A stretch of 64,000 bases of DNA from contig JAGWON010000004.1 in the NCBI GenBank assembly GCA_028871055.1, positions 1-64,000 of the forward strand, read 5' to 3'. Each line of letters starts with the position of its first letter. The first letter of the stretch is position 1. The notes under the pieces are model-generated. The model saw only the letters and a list, made by a program, of their open reading frames with translations. It searched no databases and had not been told where the DNA came from. The stretch is from Alphaproteobacteria bacterium. GTDB taxonomy: Bacteria > Pseudomonadota > Alphaproteobacteria > ATCC43930 > CGMCC-115725. Position numbers and translations under genes: made by a program. Shown here one piece after another: positions 25,681 through 36,829 of the stretch.

Positions 25681-26778
25681 TTAAGCTGCGCGGCGGAGGG
25701 TTTCTAGCACATCCTCGCCGATGCTTTCGATGCCGACGCGGACGAAGCGCGGCGCGTGGGCCGGAGCCTCGATGCCGAGCGCGGCCAGGGTCGGCACGCC
25801 GTCGCCGCCGATCAGCGACGGCGCGCGGAACCAGGCAATCCGGTCGATCAGGTCGGCGCGCACCAACGCGGCGGCGAGCGTCGCGCCGCCTTCGACCAGC
25901 AATCGCGTGATGCCTTTCCTGGTAAGCGCCGCGAGTGCCGCGGCAAGATCGGTCTCGCCGCCGGGCATCGCCGGCACATCGATAATCTCGACGCCGCAAT
26001 CCGCCAGCGCGGCGCGGCGCTCACCGGCGATGCCATGGCGAACGATGAACCAGGTCGGCGCGCGCTTCGCCTCGGCGACGACGCGGGCCGTCAGCGGCAC
26101 CCGCAACCCGCCGTCGATCACCACGCGTACGGGGCTGCGCTCGGTCAATCCCGGCAGGCGGCAAGTCAGCTCGGGATCGTCGGCGATGATCGTGCCGCTG
26201 CCGACTATCACCGCGTCATGCGTCGCGCGCAGCAGGTGGCCACGCGCCCGCGCCGCCTCGCCAGTGATCCACCGGCTTTCGCCCGAGGCGACCGCCAGCC
26301 GTCCGTCGAGCGAAGTCGCAAGCTTCAACGTCACCGATGGCCGGCCACGCTGGATCGCCGAGAAGAAGCCGGCGTTGAGCTCGGTCGCCTCGGCGGCGCA
26401 GAGACCAGTCTCGACGTCGACCGAAGCGGCGCGTAACGCCGCCAGGCCTTTTCCGGACACGCGTGGATCGGGATCTTCGATAGCGACGACGGCGCGACGA
26501 ATGCCCGCGGTGATCAGGGCGTCGGTGCAGGGCGGCGCTTTGCCGTGATGGCAGCACGGCTCGAGCGTGACATAGGCGACGGCGCCCTTCGCGCCGCGCT
26601 TCGCGCGCGCTAGTGCCTCGGTCTCGGCGTGCGGCCGTCCGCCTTTCTGCGTCCAGCCCCGCCCGACGACGGCGCCATCCCTGACGATGATGCAGCCGAC
26701 GCTCGGGTTCGGCCACGATTGGCCGAGGCCGCGCTGCGCGAGCGCCAGCGCCGCGCGCATGATGCGGGCATCGCTCAT
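25681..26778 (-). CDS. ribD: bifunctional riboflavin deaminase/reductase RibD
   Basis: Two domains: an N-terminal zinc deaminase (about 1-145) with HAETEAL and the PCCHHGKAPPC zinc site, and a C-terminal reductase (about 146-365) with SLDGRLA and LVEGGATLAAALV. It converts the pyrimidine intermediate in two steps. The length of 365 is normal and both active sites look intact. Located 10 bases after nrdR and 22 bases before ribE, as in the standard alphaproteobacterial glyA-nrdR-ribD-ribE order. Confidence 0.96.
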   Translation of the reverse strand: MSDARIMRAALALAQRGLGQSWPNPSVGCIIVRDGAVVGRGWTQKGGRPHAETEALARAKRGAKGAVAYVTLEPCCHHGKAPPCTDALITAGIRRAVVAIEDPDPRVSGKGLAALRAASVDVETGLCAAEATELNAGFFSAIQRGRPSVTLKLATSLDGRLAVASGESRWITGEAARARGHLLRATHDAVIVGSGTIIADDPELTCRLPGLTERSPVRVVIDGGLRVPLTARVVAEAKRAPTWFIVRHGIAGERRAALADCGVEIIDVPAMPGGETDLAAALAALTRKGITRLLVEGGATLAAALVRADLIDRIAWFRAPSLIGGDGVPTLAALGIEAPAHAPRFVRVGIESIGEDVLETLRRAA

Positions 26779-26788
26779 CGCCGGGCCT

Positions 26789-27247
26789 TCAGTCGCGATC
26801 GGCGGTCAGGCGGTCGATGAACTCGCCGAAATCCTTGGCCTCGCGAAAATTGCGGTAAACCGACGCGAAGCGGACATAGGCGACGGGGTCGAGTGTCGCC
26901 AGCATCTCCATCACCAACTCGCCGATCATGTCGCTCTTGATCTCGGTCTCGCCGGAGCTTTCGAGCTGGCGAACGATGGAGTTGATCGCCCGCTCGACGC
27001 GCTCGCCCTCGACCGGGCGCTTGCGCAGCGCAATCTGGACGGACCGCGCCAGCTTGTCGCGCTCGAACGGTTCACGCTGGCCGTTCTTCTTGATCACGGT
27101 GAGCTCGCGGAGTTGCACCCGCTCGAAAGTGGTGAAGCGCGCCGCGCAGTTGGGGCACAGCCGTCGACGCCGGATCGAGGCCCGGTCGTCGGTCGGCCGC
27201 GAGTCCTTCACCTGGGTATCTTCGCATCCGCAGAACGGACAGCGCAT
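26789..27247 (-). CDS. nrdR: transcriptional repressor NrdR
   Basis: Represses ribonucleotide reductase genes in response to ATP/dATP. The 152 residues start [20 protein letters not shown], with the second zinc pair CPNCAARF, and continue into the ATP-cone domain ([16 protein letters not shown]). No NrdR box was identified in the window. It follows glyA by 11 bases and precedes ribD. Confidence 0.97.
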   Translation of the reverse strand: MRCPFCGCEDTQVKDSRPTDDRASIRRRRLCPNCAARFTTFERVQLRELTVIKKNGQREPFERDKLARSVQIALRKRPVEGERVERAINSIVRQLESSGETEIKSDMIGELVMEMLATLDPVAYVRFASVYRNFREAKDFGEFIDRLTADRD

Positions 27248-27258
27248 CGTTTCCTCTC

Positions 27259-28557
27259 CTAGGGGTAGACCGGAAAGCGCGCGCAGAGCGCCCGCACGCG
27301 CTTCTTCACCGCCGCCTCGATAGCGCCGTTGCCGGCATCGCCGTTAGCGGCGAGCCCGTCGAGCACTTCGACGATGAGCTCGCCGATCTGGCGAAACTCG
27401 GCCTGGCCGAAACCGCGCGTGGTGCCAGCCGGGCTGCCGAGGCGGATGCCCGAAGTGACCGTCGGCTTTTCCGGATCGAACGGAATGCCGTTCTTGTTGC
27501 ACGTGATGCCGGCGCGCTCGAGCGCGACTTCGGCGGCGCGGCCGGTCAGCTTCCTAGGCCGCAGATCGACCAGCATCAGATGCGTGTCGGTGCCGCTCGA
27601 AACGATGGCGAGCTGGCGCTCGGCCAGGGTCGCCGCCAGGATGCGAGCATTGTCGACGACCGCACGGGCGTAAGCCTTGAACTCCGGTTGCAGGCATTCG
27701 CGCAGCATCACCGCCTTCGCCGCGATGACGTGCATGAGCGGCCCGCCCTGCAATCCGGGAAAGATGGCTGAGTTGATCTTCTTGCCGATCTCTTCGTCGT
27801 TCGCGAGAATCATGCCCCCGCGCGGGCCGCGCAGGGTCTTGTGCGTCGTCGTGGTCACGACGTGGGCATGAGGCAGCGGCGACGGATGCGCGCCGCCGGC
27901 GACCAGGCCGGCAAAATGCGCCATGTCGACCATGAGATAGGCGCCGACCGCGTCGGCGATGCGGCGGAAATGCGCGAAGTCGATGACGCGCGGATAGGCC
28001 GAGCCGCCGGCGATGATCAGCTTCGGCCGGTGCTCGCGCGCCAGCCGTTCGACCTCGTCCATGTCGATGCGGGCGTCGTCGCGGCGCACGCCGTAGTGGA
28101 TCGGCTTGAACCATTTGCCCGATAGATTGACCGGCGAGCCGTGCGTCAAGTGACCGCCGGCGGCGAGCGACATGCCCATGAACATGTCGCCGGGCTGGAG
28201 CAGCGCCAGGAAGACCGCCTGGTTCGCCTGGGAGCCGGAATGCGGCTGCACGTTGACGAAGCCGCAGCCGAAAAGCTTCTTCGCGCGATCGATCGCGAGC
28301 TGCTCGGCCTGGTCGACGAACTCGCAGCCGCCGTAATAGCGCCGACCCGGATAGCCCTCGGCATATTTGTTCGTGAGCACCGAGCCCTGCGCTTCGAGAA
28401 CGGCGCGCGAGGCGAGGTTCTCCGACGCGATCAGCTCGATCTGGTCCTGCTGGCGCTTGAGCTCGCGGCCGATGGCCGCGGCAAGATCGGGATCGGCCTC
28501 GGCGAGCGTGGCAGAAAAGAAACGGTCGGCGGCGGGAGCGGGCCTGGTCGCGGTCAT
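27259..28557 (-). CDS. glyA: serine hydroxymethyltransferase
   Basis: Interconverts serine and glycine with tetrahydrofolate, giving one-carbon units. The 432-residue chain has the PLP lysine in [25 protein letters not shown] and [15 protein letters not shown]. The start at 28557 overlaps the rpiB stop as ATGA; a 29-residue extension is not supported. Confidence 0.97.
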   Translation of the reverse strand: MTATRPAPAADRFFSATLAEADPDLAAAIGRELKRQQDQIELIASENLASRAVLEAQGSVLTNKYAEGYPGRRYYGGCEFVDQAEQLAIDRAKKLFGCGFVNVQPHSGSQANQAVFLALLQPGDMFMGMSLAAGGHLTHGSPVNLSGKWFKPIHYGVRRDDARIDMDEVERLAREHRPKLIIAGGSAYPRVIDFAHFRRIADAVGAYLMVDMAHFAGLVAGGAHPSPLPHAHVVTTTTHKTLRGPRGGMILANDEEIGKKINSAIFPGLQGGPLMHVIAAKAVMLRECLQPEFKAYARAVVDNARILAATLAERQLAIVSSGTDTHLMLVDLRPRKLTGRAAEVALERAGITCNKNGIPFDPEKPTVTSGIRLGSPAGTTRGFGQAEFRQIGELIVEVLDGLAANGDAGNGAIEAAVKKRVRALCARFPVYP

Positions 28558-29003
28558 ACGTTGGCTTTCACTGGCGAGAATTTGGCGACGCGCCGCGCAT
28601 GGCGGCCGCCTTCGAACGGGGTCGAGAAGAACACCTTGATGCACTCCTTGGCGAGCTCGGGTCCGAGGATGCGGCCGCCGAGCACCAGCACGTTGGCGTC
28701 GTTGTGCTGGCGCGCGAGGCGCGCGGTCAGGCCGTCGTGGACGAGCGCCGCGCGCAGGCCGCGATGGCGGTTGGCCGCCATCGACATGCCAATGCCGGTG
28801 CCGCAGGCGAGCAAGCCCCAGCGCGCCCGCCCCTCCTCCATCGCCCGGGCGACGGCTTCGGCGAAATCAGGATAGTCGACGGACTCACGGCTGTCGGTGC
28901 CGAGATCGAGCACGCCGAAGCCGAGCGCGCGCAACTCCGGCAACAACGCGCATTTCAGGTCATATCCGCCGTGATCGGCGGCGACGGCAACGGTGTCGGC
29001 CAT
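28554..29003 (-). CDS. rpiB: ribose-5-phosphate isomerase B
   Basis: RpiB/LacAB-type isomerase of the pentose phosphate pathway, 149 residues. ADHGGYDLK near the N-terminus, the [20 protein letters not shown] catalytic segment with its active Cys, and the [16 protein letters not shown] motif are present. It is the first gene of the nine-gene operon down to thiL; the promoter should lie in the 248-base divergent region shared with mucR. Confidence 0.95.
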   Translation of the reverse strand: MADTVAVAADHGGYDLKCALLPELRALGFGVLDLGTDSRESVDYPDFAEAVARAMEEGRARWGLLACGTGIGMSMAANRHRGLRAALVHDGLTARLARQHNDANVLVLGGRILGPELAKECIKVFFSTPFEGGRHARRVAKFSPVKANV

Positions 29004-29187
29004 GGCCCCTGGAGACGGTCCCGAATCCGGCGGCGAATCTACCAGATATCGGCCAACAAAGTCAGCCGCATACCATCCGTCGCATTATCCCCGTGACTCA
29101 CAGGGCGGCTGTCCGGATCCGCGGGCGCCTCCTCACCAACGTCAACCGTATCAATTCTGTCAAAGCGACCGGAATTACTGGGTTCGT

Positions 29188-29217
29188 TTGACATAAACCG
29201 CGCGGCCGCCATATACC
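29188..29217 (+). promoter_or_regulatory. sigma-70 type promoter for mucR
   Basis: A perfect TTGACA (29188-29193) with TATACC (29212-29217) after 18 bases lies about 35 bases before the mucR ATG. MucR/Ros proteins are known to regulate themselves, so this region may also carry operator sites, but no clear repeat was found. Confidence 0.55.
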
Positions 29218-29251
29218 AGCCCGATACTTTCCCGAATAGAGGCAGCACGTT

Positions 29252-29680
29252 ATGACCGACGACGCGCCCAAGCCGATCAGCGACGATTTCCTGCGCATGA
29301 CGGCGCAAATGGTCGCCGCCTATCTGCGCAAGAACAGCGTGCCGACGGGACAGATCACCGAGGTGATCAACTCGATCTATAGCTCGCTCCGCGCGATCGA
29401 CGGCCGTGCCAACGCGCCCACGGCTGCGGAACTCAAGCCGGCCGTGCCGATCAAGAAATCGGTGACGCCGGAATACGTCATCTGCCTCGAGGACGGGCGC
29501 AAGCTGAAGATGCTGAAGCGCCACCTGCGCACGGAATACAACATGACGCCCGAACAGTACCGCCAGAAATGGGGCCTGCCGGCGGACTATCCCATGGTGG
29601 CACCCAATTACGCCAAGCAGCGCTCGGCCTTCGCCAAGGAGATCGGCCTCGGCAAGGGCGCCGGCAAGAAGCCGAAGTAA
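29252..29680 (+). CDS. mucR: MucR/Ros family transcriptional regulator
   Basis: A 142-residue zinc-finger-type regulator. The N-terminal helices (DFLRMTAQMVAAYLRKNSV) match the oligomerisation part, and the DNA-binding part has VICLEDGRKLKMLKRHLRTE then MTPEQYRQKWGLP and YPMVAPNYAKQRS. Of the Ros zinc ligands only Cys78 and His91 are obvious; the second Cys is Asp81 and the last His is lost, as in the Ml-type members. It may bind DNA with a modified or no metal site. The last residues GKGAGKKPK are basic. Converges on livK 5 bases away. Confidence 0.93.
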   Translation: MTDDAPKPISDDFLRMTAQMVAAYLRKNSVPTGQITEVINSIYSSLRAIDGRANAPTAAELKPAVPIKKSVTPEYVICLEDGRKLKMLKRHLRTEYNMTPEQYRQKWGLPADYPMVAPNYAKQRSAFAKEIGLGKGAGKKPK

Positions 29681-29685
29681 TCCGC

Positions 29686-30801
29686 CTACTTCTTGAGCTC
29701 GGCGTAGGTCCCGTCTTTCCAGTCGTAGACCACATAGTCGGGTCCGATCACGTCGCCCTTGGCGTTGAAGCCGATAGTGCCAATCACCGTCCTGAACCGG
29801 TTAGCCTTCATTGTCTTCGACAGGTCCGCGACTTTGATCGAGTGGGCCTTCCGAGCCGCCTCGGCGAACACCTGTATCGCCGCGTAGGTGTAAAGCGTAT
29901 AGCCTTCTGGATCGTAGTTGGCGGCCTTGAACTCCTTCACGACCGACCGCGCCGCCGCCAGGTTGCGCGGATCCGGCGGGAAGGTCATCAGCGTGCCGGT
30001 GCCGGCCTCGCCGGTGATCTTCCATAGATCGGTCGTCACCAAGGCGTCGCCGCCCATGAGCACTGCGTTCAGTTCCTGCTCCTTCGACTGGCGCACGATC
30101 AATCCGGCCTCGCGGTAATAGCCGCCGAAGTAGATCGCCTTGACGTTGGCCGCCTTCATCTTGGAGATCAGCGCCGAGAAGTCGCTGTCGCCCGCGTTAA
30201 TCGAATCATGGACCGCGGGCCTCATGCCGTGCACCGCCATCGCCTTGATCGTCTCGTCGGCGAGGCCCTTGCCGTAAGTCGACTTGTCGTCGATCACCGC
30301 GACCGGCTTGCCCTTGAAGCGGGCGGCGATGTAGTTGCCGGCGATCTTGCCTTGGCTATCGTCGCGGCCGCAAACGCGGAACACGTTGATCCAGCCCTTG
30401 GCGGCTGCGTCGTCGGTGAGGGCGGGATTGGTGGAAGCCGGCGTGATCTGGAGGATGTTGCTGTCGGCGTAGACCGCCGAGGCCGGAATCGAAGTGCTCG
30501 AGCAATAGTGGCCGGCCACGAAAACGACGCCCGCGTTAGCGAGTTGGTTGGCGACGCTCACCGCCTGCTTCGGATCGCAGGCGTCGTCGCCAACGGTCAA
30601 CGCCAGCTTGTGGCCGAGCACGCCGCCGTGGGCGTTGATGTCCTTGACCGCCATTTCAGCGCCGCGCCGCATCTGTACGCCGACTTCGGCGTTGGAGCCA
30701 GTCATCGGTCCGACCGTCGCGATCTTGATGTCCTGGGCATAAGCACCCGCCGATAGCGCGGCAAACGTCGCCACCAGAAAAATCCGAACTGTCCAACGCA
30801 T
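29686..30801 (-). CDS. livK: branched-chain amino acid ABC transporter, periplasmic binding protein
   Basis: A 371-residue periplasmic binding protein of the Leu/Ile/Val type. The signal peptide runs MRWTVRIFLVATFAALSAGAYA with likely cleavage after AYA. DIKIATVGPMTGSNAEVG and GHYCSSTSIPASAVYAD are family segments. The start has GGGGAGG 5 bases upstream. It is the last gene of the livHMGFK set, 47 bases after livF. Confidence 0.93.
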   Translation of the reverse strand: MRWTVRIFLVATFAALSAGAYAQDIKIATVGPMTGSNAEVGVQMRRGAEMAVKDINAHGGVLGHKLALTVGDDACDPKQAVSVANQLANAGVVFVAGHYCSSTSIPASAVYADSNILQITPASTNPALTDDAAAKGWINVFRVCGRDDSQGKIAGNYIAARFKGKPVAVIDDKSTYGKGLADETIKAMAVHGMRPAVHDSINAGDSDFSALISKMKAANVKAIYFGGYYREAGLIVRQSKEQELNAVLMGGDALVTTDLWKITGEAGTGTLMTFPPDPRNLAAARSVVKEFKAANYDPEGYTLYTYAAIQVFAEAARKAHSIKVADLSKTMKANRFRTVIGTIGFNAKGDVIGPDYVVYDWKDGTYAELKK

Positions 30802-30848
30802 GAGAACCTCCCCGGTTGATCGCAGCTTAGCAAACGGCAGTCGGTTGG

Positions 30849-31580
30849 TTAAGCGGCGCCGCGCGCGCCGCCTTCAATATAAGCCGCCCGCACCTCCTCG
30901 TTGGCCAAGAGCTCGGCCCCGGTGCCGGATAGGACGATGCTGCCGGTCTGCAGCACATAAGCCCGGTGCGCCATCCTCAGGGCGTGATGGGCGTTCTGTT
31001 CGACCAGCAGGACCGTGATCTTCTCTTCGGCGTTGATCGCGCGGATGACGCCGAAGATCTGCTTGGCGACCAGCGGCGCGAGCCCGAGCGACGGTTCGTC
31101 CAGCAGCAACAGCCGCGGCTGGCTCATCAGGGCGCGGCCGATCGCCAGCATCTGCTGCTCGCCGCCAGAGAGCGTCCCGCCGCGTTGGTGGCGCCGTTCG
31201 CCCAGGATCGGGAACAGCTCGAAGACGCGCGCGCGGTCGCGGTCGAAGCGCTCGGGCGCGGCGGTGGTCGCGCCGATCTGGAGGTTTTCGAGCACCGTCA
31301 TACGCGGGAAGATGCGCCGCCCCTCGGGCGCCTGCGAAATGCCGAACCGCACGATGGCGAAGGTCTGGAGGTTCGTGATGTCGCGGCCGTCGAACACGAT
31401 CGTGCCCGCAGCGGCGCGCGGCCGGCCGCAGATCGTCATCAGCAGGGTCGACTTGCCGGCACCATTGGCGCCGATCAGCGCGACGATCTCGCCGGCACCG
31501 ACGGTCAGGTCGACGCCCTTCAGCGCTTCGATCTGTCCGTAGGCCGCGCGCAGGCCTGAAATTTTGAGCAGCGCGCTCAA
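30849..31580 (-). CDS. livF: branched-chain amino acid ABC transporter ATPase LivF
   Basis: A 243-residue ABC ATPase. GANGAGKSTLL is Walker A, LSGGEQQMLAIGRALM the signature, and LLLLDEPSLGL Walker B. FGISQAPEGRRIFPRMTV marks LivF rather than LivG. The start is TTG 31580, overlapping the livG stop as TTGA with AGGAGG 5 bases upstream, which decides the start. Confidence 0.95.
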   Translation of the reverse strand: MSALLKISGLRAAYGQIEALKGVDLTVGAGEIVALIGANGAGKSTLLMTICGRPRAAAGTIVFDGRDITNLQTFAIVRFGISQAPEGRRIFPRMTVLENLQIGATTAAPERFDRDRARVFELFPILGERRHQRGGTLSGGEQQMLAIGRALMSQPRLLLLDEPSLGLAPLVAKQIFGVIRAINAEEKITVLLVEQNAHHALRMAHRAYVLQTGSIVLSGTGAELLANEEVRAAYIEGGARGAA

Positions 31581-32377
31581 TCGCCCTCCTCGCCGAGATA
31601 GGCCTTGATCACGGCCGGATCGCGACGCACCTCGGCCGGCGAAGCGTCGGCGACCTTCTTGCCGTAATTGAGTACGATGACGTGGTCGGAAATGCCCATC
31701 ACCACGGTCATGTCGTGCTCGATCAGCAGGATGCCGATGCCGAAGCGATCGCGGATCAAGACCAGGAACCGCGCGAGGTCTGCGCTCTCGTGCGGATTGA
31801 GACCAGCGGCCGGCTCGTCAACGCAGAGTAGCCGGGGTCCGGTGCACATCGCGCGCACGATCTCGAGCTTGCGTTGCGCGCCATAGGGCAGATTGCCGGC
31901 AACCTCGTCGGCGCGCCCGGTCAGATCGATCAGGTCAAGCCACTCCCGTGCGCGCACGATGGCTGCACGTTCAGCGTCTTGGTGACGCTTAAGTCCGAGC
32001 AACCCGCCGAGGTTGTAGCCGCTGGCACGGGTGAGCGCGACGTGCTGGGCCACGACGAGGTTCTCGAGCACGGTCATGCCGGCAAAGAGACGCACGTTCT
32101 GGAAGGTTCGCGCGACGCCCGCATCGCGCGCAATGCGATAGCCTTTCAGGCGTTCGAGCTGGAAATTCCTGTCATCCTGCGTCAGCACCAGACTGCCGCC
32201 AGTCGGCCGATAAAAACCGGTGAGGCAGTTGAAGACGGTGGTCTTGCCGGCGCCGTTGGGTCCGATGATGGCGGTGATCTCGCGCCGGTAAGCGGTAAAC
32301 GAGAGATCGTCCACCGCGACCACACCGCCGAAGCGCATCGACAGGTTCTCGACAGCGAGCAGTGATTGTCGCGTCAT
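31577..32377 (-). CDS. livG: branched-chain amino acid ABC transporter ATPase LivG
   Basis: A 266-residue ABC ATPase: GPNGAGKTTVFNCLTGFY (Walker A and the LivG-specific extension), VARTFQNVRLFAGMTVLENL, and LLCVDEPAAGLNPHES (Walker B). The signature is the less usual LPYGAQRKLEIVRAM, normal for LivG. Overlaps livM (ATGA) and livF (TTGA). Confidence 0.95.
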   Translation of the reverse strand: MTRQSLLAVENLSMRFGGVVAVDDLSFTAYRREITAIIGPNGAGKTTVFNCLTGFYRPTGGSLVLTQDDRNFQLERLKGYRIARDAGVARTFQNVRLFAGMTVLENLVVAQHVALTRASGYNLGGLLGLKRHQDAERAAIVRAREWLDLIDLTGRADEVAGNLPYGAQRKLEIVRAMCTGPRLLCVDEPAAGLNPHESADLARFLVLIRDRFGIGILLIEHDMTVVMGISDHVIVLNYGKKVADASPAEVRRDPAVIKAYLGEEGD

Positions 32378-33612
32378 GTCTGATCGAGCCGCACCGACGG
32401 CGCGCGGACGGTGAAGAGGCCGCGCGGCCGCCAGATCATGATCGCCACCATCGCCGCGCCGAAAATGAGCATGCGGTATTGTGCAAACTCGCGGCCGAAT
32501 TCCGGCAACGTCGCCAGGATCACCGCCGCCAAAGCGACGCCTAACTGGCTACCCATCCCGCCGAGCACCACAATCGAAAGAACAGTCGCGGATTCCTGGA
32601 AGTTGAAGCTCTCCGGACTGATGAAACCGGCGCGCGCCGCAAACAGCACGCCGGCGAAACCGCCAGTCATCGCACCGGTCGCGAAGGCCGAGAGCTTAAT
32701 CGTCGTCGGATTGAGGCCGAGAGCGCGGCAGGCGATTTCGTCCTCGCGCAACGCTTCCCACGCGCGGCCGACCGGCAATCGGCGAATGCGCAGGCTGAAC
32801 CAATTGATGATCAGCGCCACGGCCAGGGCGACATAATACAGCCAGATCAGGCGCTGGATTGGATCATAGGCAATGCCGATGACGTGATTGAACGTCGTCA
32901 CGCCGGCTGGCGCGCCGGGCGCGATTGGCATGCCGAAAACCGTCGGACGCGGTATGTCGCCGATGCCATTCGGGCCGCCGGTCATCGAGGTCCAATTGTT
33001 GAGCACGATGCGCACAATTTCACCGAAGCCGAGCGTGACGATCGCGAGGTAATCGCCGCGCAGACGCAACACCGGTATGCCCAGTAGGATTCCGGCCGTG
33101 GCCGCGGTCACGCCGGAGAGCGGTAGCATTTCCCAGAACGACAAGCCAAACCACTGGACCGCAAGCGCGAAGGAGTAAGCACCAACGGCGTAGAATGCGA
33201 CGTAGCCGAGATCGAGGAGCCCGGCGAGCCCGACCACGACGTTCAGGCCCCAGCCGAGAATGACGTAGATCAGGGCCAGCGTCGCCAGGTCGATCGATCG
33301 TCGCGACGCGAACGGCAGCACCGGCAGCAGCACCGCGAACACGATCAAGGCGGCGGCGGCAAGCTTCACGAATTTGCCGTCGGATACAGCGGTGCTGCGC
33401 GACGCGCGCTGCCGCAGATGGAAACGCTGCGGCAGGAGGCCAAGCAGCAGCCGCCCGGCGAAAACCGCGGCACCCGCGATCGCGACCCACGGAAACCGCG
33501 TCGTGAACCCGACGCCGCTCTCGGCCGTCTCGAAACCGATCAACGGGAAGGCGAGAGCGAGCGCGACCAGCGCCGCGAGACCGGCATCCTTAAGCCGCGG
33601 CGCGGCGCCCAT
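32374..33612 (-). CDS. livM: branched-chain amino acid ABC transporter permease LivM
   Basis: A 412-residue permease with about 10 helices. GWGLNVVVGLAGLLDLGYVA is the LivM motif, and GRAWEALREDEIACRALG the EAA-type loop that contacts the ATPase. The N-terminal 100 residues are a longer hydrophobic and basic extension seen in a subset of LivM. ATG 33612 overlaps the livH stop (TGATG); a frame to 34338 would read through livH and is rejected. Confidence 0.93.
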   Translation of the reverse strand: MGAAPRLKDAGLAALVALALAFPLIGFETAESGVGFTTRFPWVAIAGAAVFAGRLLLGLLPQRFHLRQRASRSTAVSDGKFVKLAAAALIVFAVLLPVLPFASRRSIDLATLALIYVILGWGLNVVVGLAGLLDLGYVAFYAVGAYSFALAVQWFGLSFWEMLPLSGVTAATAGILLGIPVLRLRGDYLAIVTLGFGEIVRIVLNNWTSMTGGPNGIGDIPRPTVFGMPIAPGAPAGVTTFNHVIGIAYDPIQRLIWLYYVALAVALIINWFSLRIRRLPVGRAWEALREDEIACRALGLNPTTIKLSAFATGAMTGGFAGVLFAARAGFISPESFNFQESATVLSIVVLGGMGSQLGVALAAVILATLPEFGREFAQYRMLIFGAAMVAIMIWRPRGLFTVRAPSVRLDQT

Positions 33613-34526
33613 CACACTTTCTCGACCTCCGGCCGGCCAAGGAGGCCGGTCGGCCGGAACATCAGCACCAGGATGAGCACCGCGTAAACGGCGACGTCCT
33701 TGTATTCGGACGGGCAATAACCCGACCAGAGGGCCTCGATCAGACCTATCAGCAGGCCGCCGAGCACCGCGCCGGGCAGCGAGCCGATGCCGCCCAGCAC
33801 CGCCGCGGTGAACGCTTTGACGCCGGCGAGGAAGCCGATGAAGAAATCGATCACGCCGTATTGCAGCGTTACCATCAGGCCGGCGACCGCAGCGAGCGCC
33901 GCGCCGATGACGAAGGTGAGCGAGATGGTGCGGTCGACATCGATGCCGAGAAGCGCCGCCATGGTCATGTCTTGCTCGGTGGCGCGTTGCGCCCGGCCGA
34001 GCGGCGTCAGCTGAATGACCGCCGTAAAAACGACCATCAGGAGCAGGGTCACGCCGACGATGATCAGCTGCAGCCAGCTCACGCTCACCATGAAGCCCCC
34101 GCTCTGCATCAGCTCGAAGCCGCCCGTGATCATCGGCGGCAGGGTTTTCTCGTGCGCGCCTTGGACGAGCAGGACGTAATTCTGCAGGAAGATCGACATG
34201 CCGATCGCCGAGATCAGCGGTGCGAGGCGGAACGAGCCACGCAACGGACGATAGGCGATGCGCTCGACCGCCCAGCCGTAGACTGCGGTCAGCGCCATCG
34301 CGAGCAGCAGCACCAGCAACAGCGCCAGCGGGAGCCACGTGACGCCGAGCACGCCGAGCACGACGAAAAAGATGAGCGAGATGAAGGCGCCGATCATGAA
34401 GATCTCGCCGTGGGCAAAATTGATCATGCCGACGATGCCGTAAACCATCGTGTAACCGATGGCGATCAGTGCATAGATCGCGCCGAGCGTCAGCCCGTTG
34501 ACGAGCTGCTGAAGAAAATAACCCAT
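33612..34526 (-). CDS. livH: branched-chain amino acid ABC transporter permease LivH
   Basis: A 304-residue permease with about 8 helices: QQLVNGLTLGAIYALIAIGY, GIVGMINFAHGEIFMIGAF (the LivH hallmark) and GRAQRATEQDMTMAALLGID (EAA-type loop). The ATG 34526 has GGGGAGG close upstream; a 52-residue extension to 34682 is rejected. It is the first gene of the livHMGFK operon, divergent from msrQ with a 150-base gap. Confidence 0.94.
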   Translation of the reverse strand: MGYFLQQLVNGLTLGAIYALIAIGYTMVYGIVGMINFAHGEIFMIGAFISLIFFVVLGVLGVTWLPLALLLVLLLAMALTAVYGWAVERIAYRPLRGSFRLAPLISAIGMSIFLQNYVLLVQGAHEKTLPPMITGGFELMQSGGFMVSVSWLQLIIVGVTLLLMVVFTAVIQLTPLGRAQRATEQDMTMAALLGIDVDRTISLTFVIGAALAAVAGLMVTLQYGVIDFFIGFLAGVKAFTAAVLGGIGSLPGAVLGGLLIGLIEALWSGYCPSEYKDVAVYAVLILVLMFRPTGLLGRPEVEKV

Positions 34527-34676
34527 GCCCCTCCCCGCGCGGCGGGCAACCGGGCCTCGCCGCGGCGGCCGCTCAAGGTAAATGCGCGCCCCCGGCCGGA
34601 GCAAGCCTGCCGCGCTCCGTGATTTGTGATCGAAAGTGCCTGGGCGGCCGGCGCCGGGCACGTTAGATAAGGAACC

Positions 34677-35531
34677 ATGCAACCCGTCAAGCGGCCCTGG
34701 CGCGATTACAGCGGCCGCGTTTCGCCCCTCAAGACCGCGGTCTTCATCGGCTTGTTCCTGCCGGGGCTATGGGTTGCCTACAAATTCGCCACCAATCAGC
34801 TGGGTGCCCGTCCGCTGAACGAAGCGCTGCTCGAGATCGGCCAGTGGACCCTGCGCATCCTGTTCCTCGCCCTGACGGTAACGCCGCTGTCGCGGATGCT
34901 GGCCTGGCCGCGGCTCAATCTGGTGCGGCGCATGCTGGGCGTCGCCGCCTTCGCGTATATCGCCACGCATCTCGGGCTTTATACCGCGAGCCAGGACTTC
35001 AATCTCGGCACGGTCGTCAACGAAATCCTCAAGCGCGTTTACCTGTCGATCGGCATCGTCGCCTGGCTTGGTCTCGCCGCGCTCGCCGCCACTTCGACCG
35101 ACGGCATGGTCCGACGCATGGGAGCGCGACGCTGGCAGGCGCTTCACCGCTTCGTCTATCTGATCGGCGTCTTCGGCCTGGTGCATTTCTTCCTGCAAAC
35201 CAAGCTCAACGAATGGGAGCCGATCGTGATGATTGGCCTGTTCTCATGGCTGATGGGCTGGCGCGTGCTGGCCTGGGCCTATGGTCGCCGGCCGGCGCCG
35301 CTGTGGAGCGTCGCACTACTGAGCCTCGCCGCCGGACCGGCCACCGCCCTGTTCGAGGCGTTTTATTTCAATCTTGGCATGCACGTGCCGATCATGCGTG
35401 TGCTCATGGCCGATCTTTCGCTCGAGACCGGGGTGCGGCCGGCCTGGGTCGTGTTCGGCATCGTCGCAGCGGCGACGGTGGCCGCCTACGGGCGCGCCGC
35501 GCTGCACCGCCCGCGTCTCAAGCCGGCTTGA
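34677..35531 (+). CDS. msrQ: MsrQ-like haem-binding membrane protein (ferric reductase-like)
   Basis: A 284-residue polytopic protein of the ferric reductase-like transmembrane group. The pattern [22 protein letters not shown] (with haem-ligand His), and another [13 protein letters not shown], match MsrQ, which feeds quinol electrons to the periplasmic methionine sulfoxide reductase MsrP. No msrP is adjacent. The C-terminal third, with [17 protein letters not shown] at the end, is longer than the typical 200-residue MsrQ by about 80 residues. AAGGA precedes the ATG. Confidence 0.8.
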   Translation: MQPVKRPWRDYSGRVSPLKTAVFIGLFLPGLWVAYKFATNQLGARPLNEALLEIGQWTLRILFLALTVTPLSRMLAWPRLNLVRRMLGVAAFAYIATHLGLYTASQDFNLGTVVNEILKRVYLSIGIVAWLGLAALAATSTDGMVRRMGARRWQALHRFVYLIGVFGLVHFFLQTKLNEWEPIVMIGLFSWLMGWRVLAWAYGRRPAPLWSVALLSLAAGPATALFEAFYFNLGMHVPIMRVLMADLSLETGVRPAWVVFGIVAAATVAAYGRAALHRPRLKPA

Positions 35532-35574
35532 AGGCCGGTTGCCAACGGCGCGATTTCGAACTAAGAGGAGCGTC

Positions 35575-36804
<1,230 letters not shown>

Positions 36805-36829
36805 CAACGCGAGTTTCCGCTCGCGCGAC

